A stretch of DNA of 64,000 bases from Lentzea flava (lineage in GTDB: Bacteria; Actinomycetota; Actinomycetes; Mycobacteriales; Pseudonocardiaceae): positions 44,644 through 108,643 of the forward strand of contig NZ_BMRE01000027.1 in assembly GCF_014648475.1 (NCBI RefSeq), given 5' to 3'. Position numbers and translations under genes: made by a program. Shown here in pieces: positions 43,277 through 51,123 of this stretch (position 1 is its first letter; every line of letters begins with the position of its first letter). The notes beneath the pieces were generated by a model that searched no databases, was not told the origin of the DNA, and worked only from the letters and a program-made list of their open reading frames with translations.

Positions 43277-44854
43277 ATGCGTCGAATCCTCGCCACGGCG
43301 TTGGCCGTGCTCGCGCTGATGCCGGTGCCCGTGGCGAAGGCCGACCGGGTGGTCACGGACTACCAGGATCCGCTCCAGGCGATCCCCGCGGTGAGCCGGC
43401 CGCCGACGAAGTCCTGCACGGTCACGGCGATGCGGCACACGTTCGCGAACTCGTACGGGCAACCGTTCGTCGGCACGCTCGCGCCACCACCGGACTGCGC
43501 CGGGCCGTGGACGAAGGTCGTGCTGGACTGGACGGGACGCAGCAAGGGGCGTCAGTTCGACCGGCTCGCCGGGTTGTGGATCGGCGGGGCGGAAGTGCTG
43601 CGGACGTCGACGCCCGAGCCGGACCCGTCGGGCATCGTGTGGCACTTCGACCGGGACATCACGGCTTTCGCGCCGCTGCTCACCAAGACGCAGCCGTTCG
43701 TGGTGGATCTCGGCAACGTCGTCAACGACACCTACACCGGGCTGTTCGACATCGAGGTCACGGTCACCTACTACCAGGCGACGAGGCGGTACCCGGCACC
43801 TCGGCAGGCCGACGTCGTGCTGCCCCTCTCCGCCGACGCTCAACGGCCAGGCTGGCAATTCCTCAAGGACGGCAAGAACTTCACTCGCCAGGTCACCGTT
43901 CCGCCGAACACCGCGAAACTGACCGCCGAGATCTACGCCCGCGGTGGCGGCTGCGAGGAGTTCTGGTGGTCGAACGTGCCGAGCGACCTCGCCGCCCGGT
44001 TCCCGGACGCCGGACTGTGCGGTGGCGGAACGTATCGCGAGGTCGAGGTGCGCGTCGACGGGCGGCCCGCCGGCGTCGTCGCCCCGTACTCGGTGATCTA
44101 CACCGGCGGGGTGGCGCCGATGCTGTGGCGGCCGATCTCGGCCATCGACGCCATCGACACGCTGCCGTACACGATCGATCTGAGCCCGTTCATCGGAACG
44201 TTGACCGACGGGAAGGCGCACACGATCGAGCTGGTCCCGCCGCGCGGAATCGTGCACGACTGGACGTTGGGCGGAAACCTCTTCGCCACCACGGATCCGC
44301 ACGTTCAGCGGGTGACCGGAACGCTGAATCTCGCGGATGTACCCGCCGCCGAGGTCAGGACGTCCACGACCGGCACGGATCTCGACGTGACGATCAAGAC
44401 GCACGTGCGGCGGGCTTGGCGGACCAGTGGCGTGATCAGGACGTCTCACGGCACGCAGCAGGTCTTCTCCCAGGGCGCCTGGACGTTCGACAACACGACA
44501 TCGCTCGCAGAGAAGGCAACCAGGCAGAAGACCGACCAGAGGGTGACCGGCGCGTACTCGTCGAAGGGAAGGCTCGACGGGTTCGACTTCCCGCTCAACG
44601 TGGACGTCACGCAGAACATCGTGAACGACAACAACTACCGCATCGACGCGAAAGTCCACATGGGACGTCGTTTGTGGACGGTCGGTGAGGGGGCGAAGTT
44701 CAGCGATGACACCATCGACACGCAGGGCGGCTTCGGCCGGACCAACGGGGTTCTTTCCTACGCGGACGGGTCGTCCAGCGAACGCTGGCGCGGCACGGTG
44801 GACGGCCGCTACTACCAGCGCACGCTGAAGACCGAACACGGGTACGTGGTCTAG
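43277..44854 (+). CDS. secreted peptide-N4-(N-acetyl-beta-glucosaminyl)asparagine amidase A-like protein (PNGase A)
   Basis: 525 residues with a signal peptide (MRRILATALAVLALMPVPVAKA). The fold is the two-domain jelly-roll of the PNGase A family: KVVLDWTGRSKGRQFDRLAGLWIGGAEVLRTSTPEPDPSGIVWHFDRDIT in the first domain, then YARGGGCEEFWWSNVP and YREVEVRVDGRPAGVVAPYSVIYTGGVAPMLWRPISA in the second. PNGase A enzymes release N-glycans, including core alpha-1,3-fucosylated plant and insect glycans, from proteins. An extracellular glycoprotein deglycosylase is the likely role. It may match the neighbouring chitinase and SGNH esterase as a polymer-degrading set. Confidence 0.87.
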   Translation: MRRILATALAVLALMPVPVAKADRVVTDYQDPLQAIPAVSRPPTKSCTVTAMRHTFANSYGQPFVGTLAPPPDCAGPWTKVVLDWTGRSKGRQFDRLAGLWIGGAEVLRTSTPEPDPSGIVWHFDRDITAFAPLLTKTQPFVVDLGNVVNDTYTGLFDIEVTVTYYQATRRYPAPRQADVVLPLSADAQRPGWQFLKDGKNFTRQVTVPPNTAKLTAEIYARGGGCEEFWWSNVPSDLAARFPDAGLCGGGTYREVEVRVDGRPAGVVAPYSVIYTGGVAPMLWRPISAIDAIDTLPYTIDLSPFIGTLTDGKAHTIELVPPRGIVHDWTLGGNLFATTDPHVQRVTGTLNLADVPAAEVRTSTTGTDLDVTIKTHVRRAWRTSGVIRTSHGTQQVFSQGAWTFDNTTSLAEKATRQKTDQRVTGAYSSKGRLDGFDFPLNVDVTQNIVNDNNYRIDAKVHMGRRLWTVGEGAKFSDDTIDTQGGFGRTNGVLSYADGSSSERWRGTVDGRYYQRTLKTEHGYVV

Positions 44855-45462
44855 TAGAGACGCTTGACGGTGAGGACGTTGTCCTTGCGCGCCTCCTCCT
44901 GACCGTCCGGCCCGACCAGAGGCCGCTCGACCACCTCGTCGGTGATGACGATCCAGTTGTCCGTCAGCTTGAGGTGGTCGAGCACGTCCTTGGTGGTCGG
45001 GAAGTAGTAGTGCTGGTGCTCCGACCACGACGGCGCCCCCGCGTGCCCGCCGATGATCAGGTGGCCGCCCGGCGCCACCGCCTGCGAGGCCCGCTTCAGA
45101 ATGCTGTTGCGCTCCCCGTCCTCCTCCACCGGCGAGTGCAGGAACTGAGCGCTGACCAGGTCGAACAGCCCTTCGGGGAACGTCTCCTTGAGGTCGTGCC
45201 GCTCCACCGCGATCTCGACGCCCTCGTCGTAGGCGTGCTTCAACGCCCGGTCCAGCGCCACCTGCGACACGTCGACACCCAGCACCCGCCAGCCTCTCTT
45301 GGCGAGCCACACGGCGTCGCCGCCCTCCGCGCACCCGATGTCGAGCGCGCTGCCGGGCGTGAGGTGCTCGGCTTCCCGCACCAGCAACGGGTTCGGCTTG
45401 CCGGACCACACCTGGTCCCGCTCCGAGTAGAAGGACTCCCAGAACTCCTGTGCAGTCGTCAT
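44851..45462 (-). CDS. class I SAM-dependent methyltransferase
   Basis: 203 residues. Motif I is ALDIGCAEGGDAVWLAKRG, followed by VDVS, and motif post-I and IV appear in LFDLVSAQFLHSP; a substrate-side stretch is GHLIIGGHAGAPSWSEHQHYYFP. This type resembles thiopurine-like or halide-type small-molecule methyltransferases (TehB/UbiE-like). ATG 45462 after GGGAGC. The 3' end overlaps the convergent PNGase gene by four bases. The acceptor is unknown. Confidence 0.87.
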   Translation of the reverse strand: MTTAQEFWESFYSERDQVWSGKPNPLLVREAEHLTPGSALDIGCAEGGDAVWLAKRGWRVLGVDVSQVALDRALKHAYDEGVEIAVERHDLKETFPEGLFDLVSAQFLHSPVEEDGERNSILKRASQAVAPGGHLIIGGHAGAPSWSEHQHYYFPTTKDVLDHLKLTDNWIVITDEVVERPLVGPDGQEEARKDNVLTVKRLY

Positions 45463-45559
45463 GCTCCCAAGATGCGCGCGACCGTGCCGGACTGGCAACT
45501 TTCGTTGCCAAAGCAGCAACGCTGGACGTCGCACGGCGCGTGGGCCACGCTCATGGGTC

Positions 45560-46159
45560 ATGGTGACCTGTGACTTGACGATCTCCCTCGACGGCTACTC
45601 CGCCGGCCTCAACCAGTCCGAGGACCGCCCGTTCGGCGACGACGGCGGCGACGGCTGGGGCAGCAAGCTCCACGCCTGGATGGAAGACGCGGACGAACGA
45701 CAGTGGCAGATGGACAAACTGGCCACGACCAAGGCGTTCATCATGGGCCGCAACATGTTCGGCCCGATCCGCGGCGACTGGGACCGCCCGTGGAACGGCT
45801 GGTGGGGCGACAACCCGCCGTACCACGCGCCGGTCTTCGTGCTCACCCATCACGCACGCGAGCCGCAGCCGATGGAGGGCGGCACGACGTTCCATTTCAT
45901 CACCGACGGCATCGAAGCCGCGTTCAAGCTGGCGCGCGAGGCGGCCGGCGACGGCAACATCTCCATCCACGGCGGCGCCACCACGATCAACCAGTACCTC
46001 AAGGCCGGCTTGATCGACGAGCTGCGACTTCGGATCGTGCCGATCACGCTCGGCGCGGGCACGCGGTTGTTCGACGGGGTGCCGCCGCTCGGCCTGGAGC
46101 AGGTGGAGTCGCGCGCGGGCAACGGGTTCACGCACGTCACCTATCGCGTCAGCAAGTAA
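45560..46159 (+). CDS. dihydrofolate reductase family protein (RibD C-terminal-like)
   Basis: 199 residues. The RibD/DHFR-like fold is seen from TCDLTISLDGYSAG at the N-terminus, TKAFIMGRNMFGPI, VFVLTHHAREPQ and GNISIHGGATTINQYLKAGLIDELRLRIVPITLGAGTRLFDG. Such proteins bind NADPH and reduce unidentified substrates in most actinobacteria. ATG 45560. It is divergent from the methyltransferase and precedes the LysR gene by 42 bases, with an operator-like repeat between. Confidence 0.9.
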   Translation: MVTCDLTISLDGYSAGLNQSEDRPFGDDGGDGWGSKLHAWMEDADERQWQMDKLATTKAFIMGRNMFGPIRGDWDRPWNGWWGDNPPYHAPVFVLTHHAREPQPMEGGTTFHFITDGIEAAFKLAREAAGDGNISIHGGATTINQYLKAGLIDELRLRIVPITLGAGTRLFDGVPPLGLEQVESRAGNGFTHVTYRVSK

Positions 46160-46164
46160 GTCCC

Positions 46165-46182
46165 CATAACGCCACTGTTATC
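46165..46182. promoter_or_regulatory. operator-like inverted repeat at the LysR gene promoter
   Basis: CATAACGCCACTGTTATC: ATAAC and GTTAT arms separated by six bases, about 20-37 bp upstream of the LysR start. LysR-type regulators bind T-N11-A dyads of this kind and repress their own gene. A near-identical site lies at 50158-50175. Confidence 0.75.
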
Positions 46183-46201
46183 GTGAGCGAAGGTGGCAGT
46201 T

Positions 46202-47113
46202 ATGGGGGCGTGTGTGGAGCTGCGCGACATCGAGATATTCCTGACCCTGGCCGAGGAGTTGCACTTCGGCCGGGCCGCGGAGCGACTGCACGTCTCGCAG
46301 GCACGGGTGAGCCAGGCGATCAAGGCGCAGGAGCGCCGGATCGGCGGGGTGTTGTTCGACCGCACCAGCCGCGCGGTGACGCTGACCCAGCTCGGCGAGC
46401 AGCTGCGCGACGACCTGCGGGCCGGCTACGACGCGATCCACCGGGGCGTGGCGCGGGCGACCGAGTCGGCGCGAGGCGTGACCGGGACCGTGCGGCTGGG
46501 TGTCATGGGCATGGTCGGGCACGAGCTGCGGAACGTCATCGACGCGTTCCGCGACCGGTATCCCGCCTGTGACGTCTCGCTCCAGGAGATCCACTTCAGC
46601 GACCCGTTCAGCCAGCTGCGGGCCGGGGAACTGGATCTGGCGGTGCTGTGGCGACCGGTGCGAGAGCCGGATCTCATCGAAGGGCCGGTGCTCCTGACCG
46701 AGGGACGGGTGATCGCCACGTGGCCGGGCCACGAGCTGGCCGATCGGCCGTCGGTGTCGCTGGAGGACCTGGCCGACCGGGTCGTCGTCCACGTCGGCTC
46801 GCACCTGCCCGAGTACTGGACCAGCTCCATGCTGCCCACGCACACCCCGAGCGGCCGGCCCATCCCGAAGGGTCCCCTGGTCACCACGTGGCACCAGGTG
46901 CTCACCCTGGTTGCCGACCGCAAGTGCGTGACGACGGCGAACGAGCACGTGCTGCAGTACTACACCCACCCCGGCGTCGTCTTCGTGCCGATCCACGACG
47001 TGCCGCTCACGGAGTGGGCGCTGGTGTGGCACACGGACGGGCTGCACCCGCGCGGGCGCGGCTTCGTCGACGTGGCGACGGAGCTCGGCCCGCGCAGGTA
47101 CGGCGCTAGCTGA
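46202..47113 (+). CDS. LysR family transcriptional regulator
   Basis: 303 residues. The N-terminal winged helix is ELRDIEIFLTLAEELHFGRAAERLHVSQARVSQAIKAQERRIGGVLFDRTSRAVTLT, with the classic VSQARVSQ recognition helix. The effector-binding domain follows (TGTVRLGVMGMVGHELRNV; LAVLWRPVREPDLIEGPVL). ATG 46202 lies eight bases after AAGG. Given the shared operator, it probably controls the divergent-unit genes at 47106-50102 and itself. The effector is unknown but the monooxygenase suggests an aromatic or antibiotic-like compound. Confidence 0.9.
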   Translation: MGACVELRDIEIFLTLAEELHFGRAAERLHVSQARVSQAIKAQERRIGGVLFDRTSRAVTLTQLGEQLRDDLRAGYDAIHRGVARATESARGVTGTVRLGVMGMVGHELRNVIDAFRDRYPACDVSLQEIHFSDPFSQLRAGELDLAVLWRPVREPDLIEGPVLLTEGRVIATWPGHELADRPSVSLEDLADRVVVHVGSHLPEYWTSSMLPTHTPSGRPIPKGPLVTTWHQVLTLVADRKCVTTANEHVLQYYTHPGVVFVPIHDVPLTEWALVWHTDGLHPRGRGFVDVATELGPRRYGAS

Positions 47114-48044
47114 TCTTCAGCTGGTACGTGTGCGCCCGGCGGTGCTCGCGGAAGCCCATTCGTTCGTTGACGGCGATCATGTGGGTGTTGTCGTCGGCGT
47201 TGTCGGTCTCGATCTCGACGATGCCGGGGTGCTCGGCGCGCAACTGCCGCACCATCGCCGTCTTCAGCCACCTGCCCAACCCGTGGCCGCGGTGTGCGGG
47301 CACGACCACGGTGTCGTACTGCAACGCCCGCCGCTGTTCTCCGGCCCGGATGACGATCTCGGTGAACCCGGCCACCACCTCCCCGTGCAGCGCGGCCGCG
47401 GTCAGCAGGGTGTCGCCGCGGTCGGCCACCACCCAGGCCATCGCGCGGACCCGCTCGGCGTCCCACTGCTGCGTGCCGTAGTCCATGTCGCCGGTGGGCA
47501 TGTCGTTCATCGCGTTCTTGGCGGTGGCGAACGCGTCGGCCAACTCGTCCGGCACCGTGCCCGCCCAGGACCGCAGTCGGTAGCCGGCGGGATCGGCCAC
47601 CTCCAAGTCCACTTCGGACAGATCGAGCAGCAGATGCCGCAACGTCAACACCCGCTCGAAGTTCCGCGCGGCGCAGAAAGACGTTCCCGGCTCGATGTCA
47701 CCGACACCGGCGACCAGACTGCGCCGGTTCTCCGCCTGCGCGGCGAGGACGACTTGTGCCAGCAGTCGGGAACCCACGCCCCGGCGGCGCCAGTCGGGGT
47801 GCACGTACAACTCCAGCTCGGCCAGGTGCTCCTGTCCCCGGCGGTCGAACAACCGCAGGGAGGCGGCACCGGAGACCGTGCCGTCGGGTTCGTCGGCCAG
47901 CCAGAACAACCGGCGGCTGTCCAGGCCCGGCGTGGTGAGCTGCTCCAGGGTGGGCAGCGGTTGACCGGGCAGGTCGTGCGCCAGCGACGCGGCCAGCACG
48001 GAGTGCCACTGCTCGGCCTGCTGCGCGGACAACTGGTCGATCAT
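47106..48044 (-). CDS. double GNAT acetyltransferase (MshD/Eis-like)
   Basis: 312 residues with two GNAT domains: the first with HPDWRRRGVGSRLL (acetyl-CoA loop) and the second with VVPAHRGHGLGRWLKTAMVRQLR, followed by ETDNADDNTHMIAVNERMGFREH. This tandem layout is that of mycothiol synthase MshD and related proteins, but the cluster setting points to acetylation of a small molecule rather than mycothiol synthesis. ATG 48044 overlaps the monooxygenase stop as ATGA. Its 3' end overlaps the convergent LysR gene by eight bases. Confidence 0.88.
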   Translation of the reverse strand: MIDQLSAQQAEQWHSVLAASLAHDLPGQPLPTLEQLTTPGLDSRRLFWLADEPDGTVSGAASLRLFDRRGQEHLAELELYVHPDWRRRGVGSRLLAQVVLAAQAENRRSLVAGVGDIEPGTSFCAARNFERVLTLRHLLLDLSEVDLEVADPAGYRLRSWAGTVPDELADAFATAKNAMNDMPTGDMDYGTQQWDAERVRAMAWVVADRGDTLLTAAALHGEVVAGFTEIVIRAGEQRRALQYDTVVVPAHRGHGLGRWLKTAMVRQLRAEHPGIVEIETDNADDNTHMIAVNERMGFREHRRAHTYQLKIS

Positions 48045-49540
48045 GCGCCGAACCACCTGGTGAGCGCCTCGCGCAACGCGGGAGCGGCGGTGTCCGCGGG
48101 TTCGTCGACGGCCGCGGCCCAGGCGACGTGCCCGTCCGGCCGGATCAGCAGGGCGTCGGCGGGCCGGTCATCGGTCTTGGCGGTGTGGACGTCGACGCCC
48201 TGGACGAGCTCCAGCAGATCCACGCGGCCGGCCAGGTCGAGGAACACAGGCCGGGCCGCGTGCATGAGCTCCGCGACGCTGGTGACGCCCTGGTCGGTGT
48301 GCAGGGTGAGATCGGGGACGAACGCGCCGGTCAACGCGTGCGAGCCGGGGTACCGGATGTCCGAGCCGGCGACCAGCTCTCCCATGCGACGCAGTGGCTG
48401 CTCGTCGCTGAGCAGTTCCTGGAACAGCTCCCGGAGCGCCTGCGCGGCGGGGTCGTGGGCCCGCCGCAACGCCACCTGAGCCTGGCTGTGCAGCAACGTC
48501 CGTTCGACGGCGTGCTGCCGTTCGTCGTTGTAGGTGTCCAGCAGACCGGCCGGTGCCCAGCCCTGGACCTCGGCGGCCAGTTTCCAGGCGAGGTTGACGG
48601 CGTCGAGCATGCCGGCGTTGATCGCGATTCCAGTGGCCGGGAACAGGTGCGCCGCGTCGCCGGCCAGGAAGACCCGCCCGGCGCGGAACGACTCGGCCCG
48701 CCGAGCCTGGAAGGTGAACCGCGACAACCGATGCGCTTCTCCCACGGGCAGATGCACGCCGAGCACGCGCTGGATGCTCTCCTGCAGCTCCGCCACGGTC
48801 ATCGGAACGTCGTCGTCGTACTCGGTCGTCTCGTCCTCGATGGTGTACACCGAAACAACCTTGGAGGCAGGCGACGCGCCGACCCCGAAGAGACCCCCAT
48901 CGGTCCGGGTGAAGCCCGCGTTGACGACACCGGAGCCGGCCACCTCAAGCGCACCGTTGTCGAGCACGGTCACCTCGGCCGGCAGTGTGACCTGCGCCAG
49001 CCGGTTGACCTCGGGGTAGGTGGTGCCGGGGAACCCGATTCCAGCCCAGCCCCGGACCCGGCTGCGCGCGCCGTCGCACCCCACCAGGTAGCGTGCGGTC
49101 ACCTGGTACGGCCCGTCCGGCCCCTGCACGTCCGCGGTCACCGCGTCGGCGTCCTGGCTCACCCCGACGACCTCGTGGCCGCGGTGGATGTCGACTCCGA
49201 GCTCGTCCGCGCGTTCGTCGAGCAGCTTCTCCAGCAACTGTTGCGGCAGCGGCAAAGCGTGCATCGGCGGATCCGCGAGCTGCGTGAAGTCCAGGTGCAC
49301 GCCACCGAACGGGAACCGCGGCGCCGGGCGGGGCTCGGTGCAGGCCGCTTCGAACCGGTCCAGCAAACCCCGGTACCGCAACAACTCCAGCACCTGCCCG
49401 CCGAGACCACCGGCCTTCGGGGTGTCGCGGCGCCGCGGCTGCCGCTCCAGCACGAGCGGCCGCACTCCGGCCAGGCGCAGCTCGGCGGCCAGCATCAGGC
49501 CGGCCGGGCCGGCGCCCGCGATGATCACATCGGTGTTCAA
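48041..49540 (-). CDS. FAD-dependent aromatic monooxygenase (RdmE/MhpA-like)
   Basis: 499 residues. FAD-binding Rossmann motif DVIIAGAGPAGLMLAAELRLAG at the N-terminus, then DG in VGCDGARSRVR, and the GD motif AGDAAHLFPATGIAINAGMLDAVNLAWKLAAEVQG; the C-terminal thioredoxin-like domain is present. These class A flavoprotein hydroxylases act on phenolic or polyketide substrates, and in several species they inactivate antibiotics. A TTG start at 49540 is taken because GAAGGGA lies five bases ahead. It is followed by the GNAT gene and preceded by a defective dehydrogenase. Confidence 0.92.
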   Translation of the reverse strand: MNTDVIIAGAGPAGLMLAAELRLAGVRPLVLERQPRRRDTPKAGGLGGQVLELLRYRGLLDRFEAACTEPRPAPRFPFGGVHLDFTQLADPPMHALPLPQQLLEKLLDERADELGVDIHRGHEVVGVSQDADAVTADVQGPDGPYQVTARYLVGCDGARSRVRGWAGIGFPGTTYPEVNRLAQVTLPAEVTVLDNGALEVAGSGVVNAGFTRTDGGLFGVGASPASKVVSVYTIEDETTEYDDDVPMTVAELQESIQRVLGVHLPVGEAHRLSRFTFQARRAESFRAGRVFLAGDAAHLFPATGIAINAGMLDAVNLAWKLAAEVQGWAPAGLLDTYNDERQHAVERTLLHSQAQVALRRAHDPAAQALRELFQELLSDEQPLRRMGELVAGSDIRYPGSHALTGAFVPDLTLHTDQGVTSVAELMHAARPVFLDLAGRVDLLELVQGVDVHTAKTDDRPADALLIRPDGHVAWAAAVDEPADTAAPALREALTRWFGA

Positions 49541-49550
49541 CGGATTCCCT

Positions 49551-50102
49551 TCAGGAGACGCGAACTGCTGCACGTGGTGCGCTGTCGATCGCACTGGTCG
49601 TGGTGTTGCTGGCGTAGAGGTCGGTCCAGCCGCCGCCCGGTTGCACGATGGTGAGCCGGACGCGGACCTGAGGAGCCTCGGTGCCCGCGCCGATGGTGGA
49701 GATCTGCACGATGTGCCCGCTGCCCTGGGCCCGCAGCAGTGGCAGCGCGGCCTGGCCGACCCAGGGCGCGCCGAAGAAGTTCAGGTCCTGCCGCGCGCGG
49801 TCCGCCGCCCCCGTGAGCTGCTGCATCATCCCGGTGAACAACGCCCCCGCGTCGTTCACGACGACATCGAGCCGGCCGAACCGCGCGACCGCCTCGTCGA
49901 CCGCCGCGAACACCGCCGGACGGTCCGTCACGTCCAGGCTCAGCGCCAGCAGCCGGCCCGGGTACACCGCGGCGAGGTCGTCGAGACGTGAGACGTCACG
50001 GGCGGCGCCGACCACCCGGTCACCGGCGGCGAGCGCCGCCTTCGTGTACGCACGGCCGATGCGACGGTCAGCTCCGGTGACGAACCAGACTCTGGATGTC
50101 AT
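49551..50102 (-). pseudogene. short-chain dehydrogenase remnant lacking the active site
   Basis: An open frame of 183 residues, where complete homologues have about 270. The nucleotide-binding motif is TGADRRIG instead of TGxxxGIG, with Arg for the middle Gly. After the strand HIVQISTIGAG the sequence jumps directly to RLTIVQPGG, so the YxxxK catalytic segment between them, about 30 residues, is deleted in frame. The C-terminus is also cut (APRAAVRVS). The gene keeps its promoter region and the operator-like repeat at 50158. It is probably non-functional as an oxidoreductase; a regulatory or dimerising leftover is possible. Confidence 0.75.
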
Positions 50103-50157
50103 GCCGAGAGCCTCCCCGGCCGGACTTCGACGATCAACGGCGAACCCCGCAACCACC

Positions 50158-50175
50158 GATAACCCGACCGTTATC
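50158..50175. promoter_or_regulatory. operator-like inverted repeat upstream of the dehydrogenase/monooxygenase unit
   Basis: GATAACCCGACCGTTATC: GATAAC and GTTATC are exact reverse complements separated by six bases, about 55-75 bp upstream of the minus-strand unit. It has the same arms and spacing as the site at 46165-46182 before the LysR gene (10 of 12 arm bases shared or complementary). Confidence 0.8.
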
Positions 50176-50201
50176 GACCTGCACCAGGCAAAAGAGCAAA
50201 G

Positions 50202-50259
50202 GCCTGCTTCTTGCCCTTCGGCTCCTCAGTGGACAGTGCAGCGACGAAGGCCTCTTGCG
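50202..50259 (-). pseudogene. detached second copy of the lepA 3' end
   Basis: 58 bases that match the end of lepA at 51122-51179 with three differences, at a constant offset of 920 bases. On the minus strand it reads EAFVAALSTEEPKGKK and then, because the stop codon is changed (TAG to CAG), runs on. Two of the three differences are silent. It flanks the DUF72 gene on the far side from lepA, so the DUF72 gene lies between two direct copies of the lepA end. Confidence 0.8.
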
Positions 50260-50266
50260 AGTGAGC

Positions 50267-51118
50267 TCAGAACAGGGTCGCGGGCTCAACCGGCTCGGGT
50301 TCCGGCAGTGCGTCGAGGCCGGGCACGAGCGTTCGCACCTCGTCGTGGAACCTGCGGGCCAGCGCGGGCGCGTCGTCGTTGTCGGGGGTGTGCACGAACA
50401 CCGTCGGCGACCGGCCCTCCCGCAGCCAGCCGGCGACCACCTCGGTCCACGGCCGCCACCCCTCGACCGTGTCCTCGACCGAGTCCCTGCCCAGGTAGCG
50501 GACGATCGGCTGGTCGGTCAGCGCCCGCGTCCGCCGGGGCAACCGCGGTTTGCGGTCCCAGGCCTCCTGCTCGGCCTCGCTGGTCGGCGGGCTCTGGAAG
50601 AAGACCTCGGTGTCGAACGGCACCCACTCGGCGTCCGCGCCGGCGAGTGCCTTCTCCAGCAACAACGTCGCACCGGCGTCGGTGAAGAACACCGGGTGAC
50701 GCACCTCCACGGCACGCCGGAGGCCGGCCGGCAGCCTGCGCAGGAAGCGGCCCAGCGCGTCGACCTCCGCCGGGCCGAACGAACCGGGCAGCTGGGTCCA
50801 CAGGACCGCGCGTTCGCCGAGGGGTTCGATCGCGTCCAGGAACGCCCGCATCTCGACCTCGACACCGGCCAGCCGACGCTCGTGCGTGACGACCTTGGGC
50901 AGCTTGACCACGAACCGGAATCCGGTATCGGTCTGCCGCGCCCAGGTCTCGACGGTCTTCCGGGCGGGCGTCGCGTAGAACGTGGTGTTGCCCTCGACGG
51001 CGTTGCACCAGCCCGCGTAGGCCCGCAGTCGCTCCCCGGCGGGAAGCGACTGCGGCAGGAACCGCCCGGGCCACGCCTTGTGGTTCCACATGGCGCAGCC
51101 GACGTGAAGACGTGCCAC
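50267..51118 (-). CDS. DUF72 family protein (YecE-like)
   Basis: 283 residues, TIM-barrel family of unknown biochemical role. The family is recognised from VGCAMWNHKAWPGRF, NAVEGNTTFYATPARKTVETWARQT, FVVKLPKVVTHERRL and the strand VEVRHPVFF. A late HTPDNDDAPALA is also typical. It lies five bases downstream of the lepA stop on the same strand and is bracketed by the two copies of the lepA end. No function is inferred. Confidence 0.85.
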   Translation of the reverse strand: MARLHVGCAMWNHKAWPGRFLPQSLPAGERLRAYAGWCNAVEGNTTFYATPARKTVETWARQTDTGFRFVVKLPKVVTHERRLAGVEVEMRAFLDAIEPLGERAVLWTQLPGSFGPAEVDALGRFLRRLPAGLRRAVEVRHPVFFTDAGATLLLEKALAGADAEWVPFDTEVFFQSPPTSEAEQEAWDRKPRLPRRTRALTDQPIVRYLGRDSVEDTVEGWRPWTEVVAGWLREGRSPTVFVHTPDNDDAPALARRFHDEVRTLVPGLDALPEPEPVEPATLF

Positions 51119-51123
51119 CGCGC

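Noticed and set aside
44845..44860. Half of a DasR element (TGGTCTAG) at the end of the PNGase A gene
   Set aside because: Only the left half matches, and it is formed by the codons for Val-Val and the stop; it is not upstream of any gene on either strand at a useful distance.
46165..46182. Terminator reading of the inverted repeat after the DHFR-like gene
   Set aside because: The stem is only five to six A/T-rich pairs without a U tract, and the same sequence reappears at 50158 before another unit, so an operator is a better explanation.
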